32,842 bases of DNA from positions 1-32,842 of the IMG/VR virus record IMGVR_UViG_3300044844_000349. The stretch is one strand, 5' to 3'. Every line of letters begins with the position of its first letter. Position 1 is the stretch's first letter. Positions 13,442-21,188 of the stretch are shown in pieces. This stretch comes from a virus. Made by a program: the position numbers and the translations under genes. The notes under the pieces are model-generated. The model was given only the letters and a program-made list of their open reading frames with translations, had not been told where the DNA came from and did not search any database.

Positions 13442-14078
13442 TGCGATACTTGATACCTTCTAGCATTGAGTCACAATACTTTTCCCAACAGAAAAGCACG
13501 CCGTCGATTATAACACGGTTCCAAGCCTGTTCAAAGGTATATTTTTTGACCTTTGTATCATGCTCTTTACGCCAGTTGATTTGTAGATTGTTAGTCGGAT
13601 TCTTAGCCCAATTCTCAACCTGCTTGACACCACGGAGTGTCACATTGTTCATGTCTGACTTATCAAGGCTCAAGAACCAGTAATCACGACCGACATCTTT
13701 CTTGTGCTTAGTGATAAGTTCAAACCACTTTTTATTCGATATAGACTTGGGGAGTTTTTCGATGGGTAGATCGGTGAAGGCCCACAAAAAGCCCAGTTTA
13801 GAGAACGCATTATCGGATCCACCGGAACTGGTCTTGATATTCACATAATGATCAACACCCTTTTCGTCGGTAACGATAAGGTCTCCAAACTGGCGTAGCG
13901 CCACAGGTCGGACGCTATTTTTAAACTTTTTGTTTTTCAGAAGCCAATTGATAACATTAGCTTCGTCTTTCTTACTATTGACACGACCTTCATCATCATC
14001 AGTGACCGCATTGATATTAGCGGTAGAAAGAGCAGCCACGATATCATTGAGAATCTTAGGAGCAGCAGGATTTGACAT
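13425..14078 (-). CDS. Putative type II restriction endonuclease (PD-(D/E)XK-like)
   Basis: 217 residues. GDLIVTDEKG (65-74, D66) followed by HYVNIKTSS (77-85, K82) fits the D...(E/N)xK core of PD-(D/E)XK nucleases, here with Asn in place of Glu. SDNAFSKLGFLWAFTDLP follows. I recall similar blocks from proteins annotated as restriction endonucleases. Direct overlap with a methyltransferase gene strongly supports an R-M pair. A clean AAGGA site and a strong promoter (14110-14137) precede it. Endonuclease first, methylase second is notable for host safety. Other nuclease roles cannot be excluded. Confidence 0.75.
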   Translation of the reverse strand: MSNPAAPKILNDIVAALSTANINAVTDDDEGRVNSKKDEANVINWLLKNKKFKNSVRPVALRQFGDLIVTDEKGVDHYVNIKTSSGGSDNAFSKLGFLWAFTDLPIEKLPKSISNKKWFELITKHKKDVGRDYWFLSLDKSDMNNVTLRGVKQVENWAKNPTNNLQINWRKEHDTKVKKYTFEQAWNRVIIDGVLFCWEKYCDSMLEGIKYRNAYKK

Positions 14079-14109
14079 GATGTATTCCTTCCACGAGAAT
14101 ATGACTTAT

Positions 14110-14137
14110 ATTATACACGGATGGAACAGATTGTCAA
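14110..14137 (-). promoter_or_regulatory. Strong sigma70 promoter before R-M pair
   Basis: TTGACA (14137-14132), 16-base spacer, TATAAT (14115-14110) on the minus strand, 32 bases before ATG 14078. The hairpin element of cassettes A-D is absent; an A-run AAAAAA lies upstream. Confidence 0.87.
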
Positions 14138-14155
14138 GCACTTTTTTGTATACAT

Positions 14156-14353
14156 TCAGTGTTCGTAAAAATCATCAACTTCATCAAAGTCTTCCGTATG
14201 TTCCATCCAGGCTTTCTTGAGATTGCGTAGTGGGCGCTTCTTAGAGACCTCTGATTGTGGTCTTTCTAATCGCTTGCCACCATACTTGCGATCTTCTTCC
14301 TGTAGTTCAGCGTAAAGTGGATCAATAGGATTGTGTGACTTATGCTGTTTCAT
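14156..14353 (-). CDS. Hypothetical charged protein, 65 residues
   Basis: MKQHKSHNPIDPLYAELQEE..., Lys/Arg and Glu-rich, probably disordered, with an acidic end (EDFDEVDDFYEH). One base after the SprT-like gene stop. Function unknown. Confidence 0.68.
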   Translation of the reverse strand: MKQHKSHNPIDPLYAELQEEDRKYGGKRLERPQSEVSKKRPLRNLKKAWMEHTEDFDEVDDFYEH

Positions 14354-14354
14354 A

Positions 14355-14762
14355 TCATGCTACCTTGTAAAGTTTTAGTCCTTTAAAGCTAAAATTGTCA
14401 CGCCACACCCAGAAGGATGGGCCGTGACCTAGTGGTTCTTTGAATTGATGTTGAAATAGATGTATCATTTCATGTGCTAATATCTCCACAAACATCTTCT
14501 TGTTCATAAAGATTTTATCCATAGACAATTCTGGTGGTCTGTCTTTGTCTTTACCTGTCCAAAAGTTGAAATATGCATGTGCATCTTTGTGTCTTTTGAT
14601 AGCAATCTTGTGAAAAGGTTCTAGCTTATTACCAAAGAGTTGTTCATTCAGTATGACAAACCAAGTTTCGATATCTTCGATCTTGGGCTTAAATCTTATC
14701 TTGTCATACTGCAACTCCTTTAACATCTTACGATTTTGGTAATAATCCTTCGAACGCTTCAT
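14355..14762 (-). CDS. SprT-like zinc metalloprotease
   Basis: 135 residues. HEMIH (97-101) and a downstream His in GHGPSFW (H113) form the HExxH...H zinc site of the SprT-like family, seen in many T4-like cyanophages. The N terminus is helical and basic. Eukaryotic relatives act on DNA-protein crosslinks; the phage function is unknown. The start at 14762 has AAGGA eight bases upstream, although it overlaps the previous gene by 35 bases; an ATG at 14726 has a poorer site. Confidence 0.85.
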   Translation of the reverse strand: MKRSKDYYQNRKMLKELQYDKIRFKPKIEDIETWFVILNEQLFGNKLEPFHKIAIKRHKDAHAYFNFWTGKDKDRPPELSMDKIFMNKKMFVEILAHEMIHLFQHQFKEPLGHGPSFWVWRDNFSFKGLKLYKVA

Positions 14763-15159
14763 TCACCAGTCCTTGTGTTAGATATGGAATTTTTAGATCC
14801 TTCTGTAGCATGTTGGTAAACACCTCTGCCTCCGGCGGCTCAAGAGATTCTAAAATCTGGATAAGGAGTTCTGTCCTGCGCTTATCTGTTAAGCCTGCGG
14901 GTGCCTTGGGGTTGCCTTCATGAAACAAATATACACGCTGCATTGCGCTTGTCATGTGATCATACGACATACCTGGTGGTACGTCAACCTTTTTATAGTC
15001 AGGAACTTTCGTATTGAATTTAATGTCAGGATGAAATGCGCCTTGTAGGACACTTTTCAATGCCCATGACTCATTCTTCCGCAGCACTCCAATACGTTCC
15101 TGCTTTGTCTTTACGGTCTTAAACTCGTTAAGAACCTCATAGATATTCTTTAGTGCCAT
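14728..15159 (-). CDS. DUF6433-like conserved phage protein
   Basis: 143 residues, helical. TKQERIGVLRKNESWALKSV, LQGAFHPDIKFN and MQRVYLFHEGNPKAP match a protein widely conserved in T4-like phages, which I believe is DUF6433. It follows the RNase H gene and precedes the SprT-like gene, its usual replication neighbourhood. No catalytic residues evident. Confidence 0.82.
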   Translation of the reverse strand: MALKNIYEVLNEFKTVKTKQERIGVLRKNESWALKSVLQGAFHPDIKFNTKVPDYKKVDVPPGMSYDHMTSAMQRVYLFHEGNPKAPAGLTDKRRTELLIQILESLEPPEAEVFTNMLQKDLKIPYLTQGLVNEAFEGLLPKS

Positions 15160-15166
15160 AGTATCC

Positions 15167-16027
15167 TCAAAAGTCGCTTATTGACTCAATCATAACCTTG
15201 AGACCCTTGTCAATAAAATAGGTTAGCATCTTCTCTTTGGCCGCTGGCTTTGTTTCTTCGAAAGCCGAGACGATCTTAGATTGGATCTCATTAGGTATAT
15301 AGTCAAAATCAACCAACATCTGATTACGTTTATAACCACGAAGCATATCATCCGTAGTGCAAAACTGATTGGCATCCTGCGTCACCCATACCTGTAGTTT
15401 CTTGCTGCTAATGGGCTTCTGACGCTCACCTGCCGCAAACGTATTGTCGGCAGATAGAAAGTTGGGAATGCCATCACCACGATCACCCTTGAGAATATGC
15501 TCACGGATAAACTGTGTTGGGTTGTCGATCTTGATGAAACGCTTTAGAATAGGCGAATACTGTGTAACATTAGGATACTTCTGTAATTGCCCAAAGTCCT
15601 TATCACTCGAAAGAATGAGGACGTTGCCATGTGCAGATAGACGGGCAGTCAAGACGGCGATAACATCGTCTGCCTCTGCACCTTCTACATTGAGGGTCTT
15701 GTATGGAAAGTTGTCACGCAATTCATCACGAATACGGTTGAGGACATCAAAGATCATTCCCCAATCAAGCCCAGAGGCTTCTCGGTCATGCTTACGCTGG
15801 CTCTTATAGAAAGCAAAGGCGTCACGGCGCCAGTAATGCTTGGAGTCACAGCAAAGCACAATGTTCGGATACTTTGACCGAAACTGTCTTACATTTGAGC
15901 GGATGGTATTGATGCACATATGACGGATCAGATCCTCGGACATGGTCTGTTCCTTGGTGATCATCTTTAGATGCTGCATCAGATTAGAGATTAGAACCTG
16001 GTTTAGGTCAATAAGCATATAGTTCAT
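15167..16027 (-). CDS. rnh: T4-type RNase H / 5'-3' exonuclease
   Basis: 286 residues (T4 Rnh is 305). FEN-1/PIN-type acidic residues are present: D7 in MLIDLNQ, the EGAEADDV cluster (115-122), SSDKDFGQL (140-148) and KGDRGDGIPN (180-189), the last being the helix-hairpin-helix region. It removes RNA primers and 5' flaps during lagging-strand synthesis, working with ligase and gp32. AAGGA precedes the ATG. Expression from promoter 16051-16079. Confidence 0.93.
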   Translation of the reverse strand: MNYMLIDLNQVLISNLMQHLKMITKEQTMSEDLIRHMCINTIRSNVRQFRSKYPNIVLCCDSKHYWRRDAFAFYKSQRKHDREASGLDWGMIFDVLNRIRDELRDNFPYKTLNVEGAEADDVIAVLTARLSAHGNVLILSSDKDFGQLQKYPNVTQYSPILKRFIKIDNPTQFIREHILKGDRGDGIPNFLSADNTFAAGERQKPISSKKLQVWVTQDANQFCTTDDMLRGYKRNQMLVDFDYIPNEIQSKIVSAFEETKPAAKEKMLTYFIDKGLKVMIESISDF

Positions 16028-16050
16028 GATAATTCCTTAGTGAGGATTAT

Positions 16051-16079
16051 AGTATAGCACTATTCCTCGTCGCTGTCAA
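16051..16079 (-). promoter_or_regulatory. Sigma70 promoter before RNase H
   Basis: TTGACA (16079-16074), 17-base spacer, TATACT (16056-16051) on the minus strand, 24 bases before the ATG at 16027. It overlaps the last codons of the upstream 131-residue gene. Confidence 0.82.
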
Positions 16080-16455
16080 GGTCGTCCTTGGCTGCGGTAA
16101 GTTCCGCCATTACCGACTCAATTTTCTCTTTCAATTCTTCCTTAGTCATACCTTCCTTACCTTCAATCAACTTTACATTGTCATCAATAAAGTCATGTAA
16201 GTGGTGTGGCAAACCAAACGAGCGATACACGGCGGCCTTGAGGGCATCTAGAACGAGAACAAAGTCCTTAGTGAATTGCTTGTTCTCAATCTCAACATAA
16301 TAGTTATCTAGTTCGGTGATAACCATGCCAGTGATTTCATCAACAATAGTGTCCGCCATCTTTTGATCAGCACGGCGATTTCGTTCCTCTAGCACCTCAC
16401 CAGGAACATCCCTGACGACCTTGTGTTTTGGAAACTCGATTACTTTCTCTGTCAT
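16060..16455 (-). CDS. Conserved acidic helical phage protein
   Basis: 131 residues, acidic, beginning MTEKVIEFPKHKVVRD. Two long helices with a LPHHLHDFIDDNVKLI segment between and an acidic coiled-coil end (EELKEKIESVMAELT). Recalls a protein found near RNase H in T4-like phages of alphaproteobacteria. ATGA overlap with the upstream peptide. Confidence 0.75.
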   Translation of the reverse strand: MTEKVIEFPKHKVVRDVPGEVLEERNRRADQKMADTIVDEITGMVITELDNYYVEIENKQFTKDFVLVLDALKAAVYRSFGLPHHLHDFIDDNVKLIEGKEGMTKEELKEKIESVMAELTAAKDDLDSDEE

Positions 16456-16574
16456 TTTTTGTCCTTATTCTTGAAGTCGTAGTATGTGGCAGCAATCACA
16501 ATGACCACGGCCAATACTCCTGTAATCATACCCATATAGATCGCCACCCAAATCATAGCATGTGTAGCACTCAT
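16452..16574 (-). CDS. Membrane peptide, 40 residues
   Basis: Hydrophobic helix about residues 7-31 (MGMITGVLAVVIVIAATYY in its second half) and a Lys-rich cytoplasmic end (DFKNKDKK). ATGA overlaps at both ends. Function unknown. Confidence 0.64.
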   Translation of the reverse strand: MSATHAMIWVAIYMGMITGVLAVVIVIAATYYDFKNKDKK

Positions 16575-17680
16575 TTTACCACTCTCAACAAGATTGTATC
16601 CATGTTGATACGACCCGTTGCCTTTGTTTCTGTAGTTTTGATATTCTCCATGACCTTGCGGAGATAAATCTTACCACCATCTAGTAGTGGCTTGATTACT
16701 GCTTCTGGCTTACGGAGTTTCTTTGTAACCGAAGTTGTCTCATCAAATCCTGTAATCGTAGTCCCTCTGACCGAAAGGCCAGAATGACCCACGGCATTAT
16801 ACACAGAAAGATTGCGAGTTTTAACATTGAATGCCCAAAGTTGTTCAGCACCGATGATTCCTTTCGGGTCTACGCTGGTGAGTGTATCAGAGGATGCACA
16901 GTAGTTCATCTTAGACACTAGAACATGCGCTGGCTTAATCTTCTTCTTGCGTGGCTTACGAACAGCCTGACCAGCAGAGTCAAGTTCAACCATATGGTCG
17001 ATTATTCGCTTGATGAAAAGCCCCATGATTTTAAGAACCGGCTTACGCCAGCCTTTATACGCTTCCACAAGGTCAGCGTCTTTACCGGTTTGGGCCTCGA
17101 CGATTTCTTCGTATTGAGGACGGAAGTGTTCTGCAATCCTCTTCGCAATTTGCGGTTTAATTCCCTTCTCAAGGGACCACTTCTTAACGTCAAACTGTAT
17201 TACTCCTTCTTGGAAGAATACGTCTAACTGTTCTTCCAGTTCACCGATTAGATCGGATGCCTTGTTATTGATACGGTCTTGGATAGATACAACTTTTTGT
17301 ACCGGTTGCTCCTCCGCATCTGTCTCCTCTTCAACAACATCCTTTGTGAGGTCTCGTATCTTTGCTTCAACCTTGAACCACACATCATCTGGTAAGTTGC
17401 TCCCAGAGTGCAGCAGTCGGCAGTTCCACCCAACATTGTTAAGTTCGATGGCTTTGACGGAAGGAGACCTAAGTTTTCTAATAACTGTGCTATCATATTT
17501 GATTGACTTTAGGTAGGCGATTGTGAATGACTTGGCGTCATCAGAGGAATAGAAATAGTTGAACCAGTTATAGGCTCTGGCGAGTTCTGATTGTGTAGAG
17601 TCCTCGGTCACCGTAGGTTCGGGACCGAGGTACTTTTCGTCTGCAAACTGGGTGCGTTTGACCGTTGCTGACTTCTTCAC
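16571..17680 (-). CDS. Large conserved phage protein, unknown function
   Basis: 369 residues from GTG 17680. AAGGAG sits six bases before this GTG and just after the upstream stop, which favours it over the ATG at 17710. A helical core contains SIQDRINNKASDLIGELEEQ, PQIAKRIAEHFRPQYEEI and GWRKPVLKIMGLFIKRII; a Lys/Arg patch (RKPRKKKIKPAH) and a beta-rich C terminus follow. The same layout is known from conserved T4-like cyanophage proteins without a role. The size and basic patch suggest DNA binding or virion assembly. Confidence 0.82.
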   Translation of the reverse strand: MKKSATVKRTQFADEKYLGPEPTVTEDSTQSELARAYNWFNYFYSSDDAKSFTIAYLKSIKYDSTVIRKLRSPSVKAIELNNVGWNCRLLHSGSNLPDDVWFKVEAKIRDLTKDVVEEETDAEEQPVQKVVSIQDRINNKASDLIGELEEQLDVFFQEGVIQFDVKKWSLEKGIKPQIAKRIAEHFRPQYEEIVEAQTGKDADLVEAYKGWRKPVLKIMGLFIKRIIDHMVELDSAGQAVRKPRKKKIKPAHVLVSKMNYCASSDTLTSVDPKGIIGAEQLWAFNVKTRNLSVYNAVGHSGLSVRGTTITGFDETTSVTKKLRKPEAVIKPLLDGGKIYLRKVMENIKTTETKATGRINMDTILLRVVK

Positions 17681-17690
17681 TTTTTTCTCC

Positions 17691-17984
17691 TTATCCGAAG
17701 AGGTGCCCATAGTCCTTAAACTCGTTGATTACACAAACACCATCTTCTAGGTAGTTATAATTATGCTCTAATTCTTCGGCATAGTCAAGTGCTTCATTGA
17801 TAGTATGAAACACCGGAGCCTCACCGAAGGTATCCTGGATACGCACTAGATCACCTTCATAACGGAAAGTCTGTTCATTAAACTTACCATAGATGGAGTC
17901 GATAGCCTGTGCATAGGTTACACGATACTCAGGTCCCTTTTTACTCTCGGTAAATAGGACATAGATGCCATTATCGGCTGACAT
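17691..17984 (-). CDS. Conserved phage protein (SADNGIYVL family)
   Basis: 97 residues beginning MSADNGIYVLFTESK. This N terminus, then YRVTYAQAIDSIYGK, EALDYAEELEHNY and a closing EDGVCVINE..., marks a family common in large phages, with no assigned role. One-base overlap with the upstream gene. Confidence 0.8.
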   Translation of the reverse strand: MSADNGIYVLFTESKKGPEYRVTYAQAIDSIYGKFNEQTFRYEGDLVRIQDTFGEAPVFHTINEALDYAEELEHNYNYLEDGVCVINEFKDYGHLFG

Positions 17985-18250
17985 TATTCTTCCTCCTCGT
18001 CATCGGTAAAGAAGGACGCAACAACTAGGCGAACAAGCCACATAAACATGAAAGGTGCCCAAAGAGGTGCGAGAACCTCAATCCAAGTCCAGTTATCAAG
18101 ATGGTCAGTTAGTTTTAGACCAATCAACAGAAGGGCTAAGCCATCCATAAAGTTGATAGGCGTCTGTGAAGGACCGACATTGATCACTCGGATATTCTTC
18201 ATCTGTTCCATCTTATCTGCTCCGATATTCGGCGGTAGATTAATAGGCAT
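17984..18250 (-). CDS. Membrane protein, 88 residues
   Basis: Two hydrophobic segments (about 34-48 and 60-82, the second APLWAPFMFMWLVRLVVASF) and an acidic tail (DDEEEE). Start ATG 18250 overlaps the stop of the basic peptide (TGATG) and has GGAAGG upstream; a GTG at 18253 is less likely. Could be a holin-like or envelope protein; not assignable. Confidence 0.72.
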   Translation of the reverse strand: MPINLPPNIGADKMEQMKNIRVINVGPSQTPINFMDGLALLLIGLKLTDHLDNWTWIEVLAPLWAPFMFMWLVRLVVASFFTDDEEEE

Positions 18251-18348
18251 CACTTACCCTTCTTTCCTTTGGTACGACGCATCTTGCGCTTTGTAGATCC
18301 AACTTTACGGCGACCCTTGCGAGGTCTGTTCTTATGAGGCCATGGCAT
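18250..18348 (-). CDS. Very basic peptide, 32 residues
   Basis: MPWPHKNRPRKGRRKVGSTK then RKMRRTKGKKGK: 16 of 32 residues are Lys or Arg. AAGGAG precedes the ATG and the stop overlaps the next ATG. Expected to bind nucleic acid or an acidic surface. It resembles ribosomal-protein-like or protamine-like peptides; no family assigned. Confidence 0.7.
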   Translation of the reverse strand: MPWPHKNRPRKGRRKVGSTKRKMRRTKGKKGK

Positions 18349-18351
18349 ATA

Positions 18352-18624
18352 TTACTCCTTCAATAGTTGTTTCACGGAATCATAACGAAAGGAGCGCCAG
18401 CCACCTTCATCGATATCCCATACTGCTTGGACGTTATCATTCAACTGCCGGGTGTTCTTAGGAACATTACCGTCATACTCGGATAACATAGCAGGCTCAA
18501 CTTGCGGAACATATAGATCGGAAAGAGTAGCCCGCATAGTGCGTTCAGTTCCGTCGGTCTTTTCAAACACAACGGTAACAACTCCATTCTTAAGGTCTTC
18601 CTTCAAACCATACTTATCGATCAT
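18352..18624 (-). CDS. SH3-fold (DUF2693-like) conserved phage protein
   Basis: 90 residues. NGVVTVVFEKTDGTERTMRA at the start and VWDIDEGGWRSFRYDSVK at the end are typical of a small SH3-like beta-barrel family (DUF2693) found across T4-like phages and bacteria. Function unknown; WRSFR is the best-conserved part. Confidence 0.82.
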   Translation of the reverse strand: MIDKYGLKEDLKNGVVTVVFEKTDGTERTMRATLSDLYVPQVEPAMLSEYDGNVPKNTRQLNDNVQAVWDIDEGGWRSFRYDSVKQLLKE

Positions 18625-18817
18625 GGATATTATCCTTCTGTGTTACCTGGTTGTTCATATCTTCTTTAAAGATATTTCTAAACTCCGCAAGAGTAAAGGT
18701 GCGATTTCGCCACCACTTACCAGCAGGATTCATCACCGTGACCATACCACGCTTGGAGACTTTGACCCAAAGATCTCCATAATGATGTGGTGCTTTGGGT
18801 ATACAATAGACCGTCAC
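18614..18817 (-). CDS. Hypothetical protein, 67 residues
   Basis: Begins at GTG 18817 (GTGA overlap with glutaredoxin). Beta strands with Trp and basic residues (GDLWVKVSKRG, GKWWRNRTF) then a helix. Overlaps the next gene by 11 bases. Unknown. Confidence 0.68.
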   Translation of the reverse strand: MTVYCIPKAPHHYGDLWVKVSKRGMVTVMNPAGKWWRNRTFTLAEFRNIFKEDMNNQVTQKDNIHDR

Positions 18818-19047
18818 AGTTTTCCTTCCTCATTTAGCAACTTTTCTAACTCATTATAGCCCCCGATAAACTCTTTGTCAAGTGTTATTATCGGAAAGGT
18901 TCTGGCGTTAGGAAACATTTCCAGGATAGTATCTCGGTCAAAGTCCTTGCCTAACTTATAGACAACGTGTTCCTTTGCCTTGAGTTTTAATAGTGTAATA
19001 GCCTTGTCACAATATGAACAGGCATCTTTTGAATATACTGTAATCAT
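18814..19047 (-). CDS. Glutaredoxin
   Basis: 77 residues with the CSYC redox motif (C10, C13), a TFPIITLDKEFIGGY segment holding the cis-proline, and the expected thioredoxin fold length for phage glutaredoxins such as T4 NrdC. It would supply electrons to ribonucleotide reductase, here the class II NrdJ encoded further right. Co-transcribed with the SH3-fold genes. Confidence 0.93.
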   Translation of the reverse strand: MITVYSKDACSYCDKAITLLKLKAKEHVVYKLGKDFDRDTILEMFPNARTFPIITLDKEFIGGYNELEKLLNEEGKL

Positions 19048-19063
19048 TATAACCTCACTTAGA

Positions 19064-19255
19064 TTAGAAAGTCTGCGGATGTGGTAAGTGTTCGAACGGC
19101 GACAGCGGATTAGGTTTCCGAGGACAGCAAAGTTCTATCAACTCTTGTTTATTAGAATCAAAGTCAAAGATGGTGCGATACTTGTGTTTCTTTTCTATCT
19201 TATGTGGTGTTATCATAACACCTAATACCATCAATGTCAAGATAAGATGTTTCAT
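19064..19255 (-). CDS. Small membrane-anchored or secreted protein, 63 residues
   Basis: Start at ATG 19255 (ATGA overlap with the GIY-YIG gene) gives a hydrophobic N terminus, MKHLILTLMVLGVMIT, followed by a basic stretch, then ELIELCCPRKP. A signal anchor is likely; there is no clear cleavage site. Longer starts to 19294 overlap the upstream gene and are rejected. Function unknown. Confidence 0.68.
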   Translation of the reverse strand: MKHLILTLMVLGVMITPHKIEKKHKYRTIFDFDSNKQELIELCCPRKPNPLSPFEHLPHPQTF

Positions 19256-19644
19256 TTCTTCACATGCGACTTTCTTACTCGGACCATGATCCACGAGTTG
19301 TAATAACTCTCCGATAGCAGCGCATCCCTATCGAACTGCTCCTTCGCTTCATAATACGACGCTTCGCCTTTGCTCTTACATAGACGGATGACTTCTCTGG
19401 TGAACTTCTCCTTACCGAAGATTTCCACGTGGTGTAAAAGTTCTTTATTGCTGCCATAGTAATCTAGCCAATCTGAATCGACCTGCTTCTTTACTCGCTT
19501 ACCTTTCTTCTTGGTAGTGCGAGTGAATTTGAATAGTTTTTTCCCAATATACTTTCTTCCTGTAGGCACACAGGTGATGACATATACGAAGGCTTGATAG
19601 CCGTCTGGGATTTCTGTAAAGGGTTCGTTGTTATAGGTCCACAT
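19252..19644 (-). CDS. GIY-YIG endonuclease, SegE-like
   Basis: 130 residues. FVYVITCVPTGRKYIGKK (19-36) is a GIY-YIG variant, followed by a basic insert, DWLDYYGSNKELLHHVE and the catalytic-Glu region EASYYEAKEQFDRDALL. It matches small phage SegE-like putative endonucleases that cut or home into related phage genomes. No separate DNA-binding domain is evident. ATGA overlap with the next gene. Confidence 0.83.
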   Translation of the reverse strand: MWTYNNEPFTEIPDGYQAFVYVITCVPTGRKYIGKKLFKFTRTTKKKGKRVKKQVDSDWLDYYGSNKELLHHVEIFGKEKFTREVIRLCKSKGEASYYEAKEQFDRDALLSESYYNSWIMVRVRKSHVKK

Positions 19645-19656
19645 AGACCTATATAG

Positions 19657-19875
19657 TTATTCTTCGTATTCTTCTATTTCAGGTGGATACTTTTCGTTCC
19701 ACACCTTATCAAATGCAGGATCGATATCCAAACATTCGTCTAAGTTCTTTGCTTCAAACTCCTCGAACACCTCTAACAATATCTCATATACGAGTTCCCT
19801 ATCTTCATAGGATACATCACTGTTTTCTAGGCTCTCAATAATCTGTCCTAGAACCTGCGTACCTTGGGCCTTCAT
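19657..19875 (-). CDS. Acidic helical protein, 72 residues
   Basis: Very acidic (EILLEVFEEFEAKNLDE, PPEIEEYEE). DNA-mimic or chaperone-like roles are possible but unsupported. ATGA overlap with the upstream gene. Confidence 0.68.
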   Translation of the reverse strand: MKAQGTQVLGQIIESLENSDVSYEDRELVYEILLEVFEEFEAKNLDECLDIDPAFDKVWNEKYPPEIEEYEE

Positions 19876-20213
19876 TCTTTGTCCTTCCTGAAATAAGACA
19901 TATAGGCCTGGAACGAGTCAATCATCATCTTGTAACCGATATTGGACACTACCATAAAATTTCTGTACCACTCGTAGGAGGTACTCCTTGCCAGTATGTC
20001 TGGGTTCTGTTGTTTCTTTCGTTTATGCTTCTTGTGTAACAGTGTTTTATCATCAATCATAGTCTCAAAATATTGTATTCTATTTTCATTTGCTTCTTGA
20101 CAGGAAAGCAAGTAAGGATCAGGTCCCATCACCTTTCTCGCTTTCCTCATTTTCTTTGCTATACGTCTAGCAACATGCAGTTGATCGAATAAGATTTCAT
20201 CCAGTTCATTCAT
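19872..20213 (-). CDS. Hypothetical basic helical protein
   Basis: 113 residues, helical, with a Lys-rich centre (LLHKKHKRKKQQNP). Overlaps the PRTase stop by four bases and the next ATG likewise. No family recognised. Confidence 0.7.
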   Translation of the reverse strand: MNELDEILFDQLHVARRIAKKMRKARKVMGPDPYLLSCQEANENRIQYFETMIDDKTLLHKKHKRKKQQNPDILARSTSYEWYRNFMVVSNIGYKMMIDSFQAYMSYFRKDKE

Positions 20214-20575
20214 AAAATTTCCATAGTGAACAATGCACGAGTGTAAGTCTCCGGGTCATATGGAATCTTTTGTCTAGCAAAGACAACAAACCCCATGTCA
20301 CCAGGTACCATTACCTCACGCATAGATTTGCCAGTTGTCCATACATCATCAACCACAAGATGAATAGGATGATTAGGTAAGCAATACTTCTGTAGAGCAT
20401 TGGCAAGTTTGGTGCCACCACGTGGAATGCCATAGACAGAACCAAACTCTGTCTTTTCGCTAATCATCTTAGCAAGACAATCCCAATCTTCGTCGGTGAG
20501 TGCATCACACTCAATCTTCCAATCGAGTTCATTGCCTGCATGTGAGGTAAACTTACCGAGTTGAAATAGGTTCAT
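20210..20575 (-). CDS. Phosphoribosyltransferase-like protein
   Basis: 121 residues. GSVYGIPRGGTKLANAL (45-61) and the PRPP motif LVVDDVWTTGKSM (73-85) mark a type I phosphoribosyltransferase, close to the orotate/uracil type but short. A role in base salvage is plausible; the substrate is unknown. The acidic pair DD in the PRPP loop is intact. It is embedded in an overlapping operon (ATGA on both sides). Confidence 0.85.
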   Translation of the reverse strand: MNLFQLGKFTSHAGNELDWKIECDALTDEDWDCLAKMISEKTEFGSVYGIPRGGTKLANALQKYCLPNHPIHLVVDDVWTTGKSMREVMVPGDMGFVVFARQKIPYDPETYTRALFTMEIL

Positions 20576-20793
20576 TGTGCTTCTTCCAGTTTCTTCTTCG
20601 CATCAAGAAATTCAATGACATTCTCATACTTGAGTTTTTCAGCATCCTCTTTAGGAAGAAGATCATATATGTGTGATTCCACAATCTGCTTTACAAGTTC
20701 TTCTCTTGACATATTGATAATGTCACCGAAGAAACGGTTAGCAACGTCTTTGCTAACATAGTTGAGGTCCATTCCTTTCCAAGTCTTTATCAT
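20572..20793 (-). CDS. Hypothetical helical protein, 73 residues
   Basis: Two helices (MSREELVKQIVESHIYDLL, EFLDAKKKLEEAQ). ATGA overlap with the L,D-transpeptidase stop. Unknown; possibly a cytoplasmic partner in the same transcript. Confidence 0.68.
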   Translation of the reverse strand: MIKTWKGMDLNYVSKDVANRFFGDIINMSREELVKQIVESHIYDLLPKEDAEKLKYENVIEFLDAKKKLEEAQ

Positions 20794-21188
20794 GGTACAA
20801 TCCTTATCGTTGTGTCTGAATCCTGCTTTACAATGCTATAAAGAGTAGCAGCATTGCTTGGAGAAAGGCGAACGCAGCCGTGAGAAGCGGGTCGACCCAA
20901 AGCACCAACATGAGGAGTAGCGTGAATTGCATAACCACCGCTAAAAAAGATAGAATGAGGCATCGGGGCATTGTCGAACTTCTTTGAGTAGTGCATTAGT
21001 TGAAGGGAATAAGGACGGAACGTACCAGTGGGAGTATAATAACCTTTGCGGGCGGTTGAGACTCGCCACTGATACGATCCATAATCACTATCAACCTGCA
21101 TCATCTGGTGCGACTTGCTAATAGTGATATTAGTTTCTGCTGCGGCTGGTGTAGAAAGTAGCATCATAGCAATCAATAGTTTCTTCAT
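20790..21188 (-). CDS. L,D-transpeptidase (YkuD) with signal peptide
   Basis: 132 residues. A Sec signal peptide MKKLLIAMMLLSTPAAA (cleavage after A17) is followed by a YkuD domain with H89 (YAIHATP) and the catalytic SHGCVRLSP (H103, C105, R107). The enzyme would act in the periplasm on peptidoglycan stem peptides, forming 3-3 links or swapping D-amino acids. It is small for the family, essentially catalytic core only. GGAG stands before the ATG. Seen in a phage, it may remodel the wall to block superinfection or tune lysis (inference). Confidence 0.92.
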   Translation of the reverse strand: MKKLLIAMMLLSTPAAAETNITISKSHQMMQVDSDYGSYQWRVSTARKGYYTPTGTFRPYSLQLMHYSKKFDNAPMPHSIFFSGGYAIHATPHVGALGRPASHGCVRLSPSNAATLYSIVKQDSDTTIRIVP

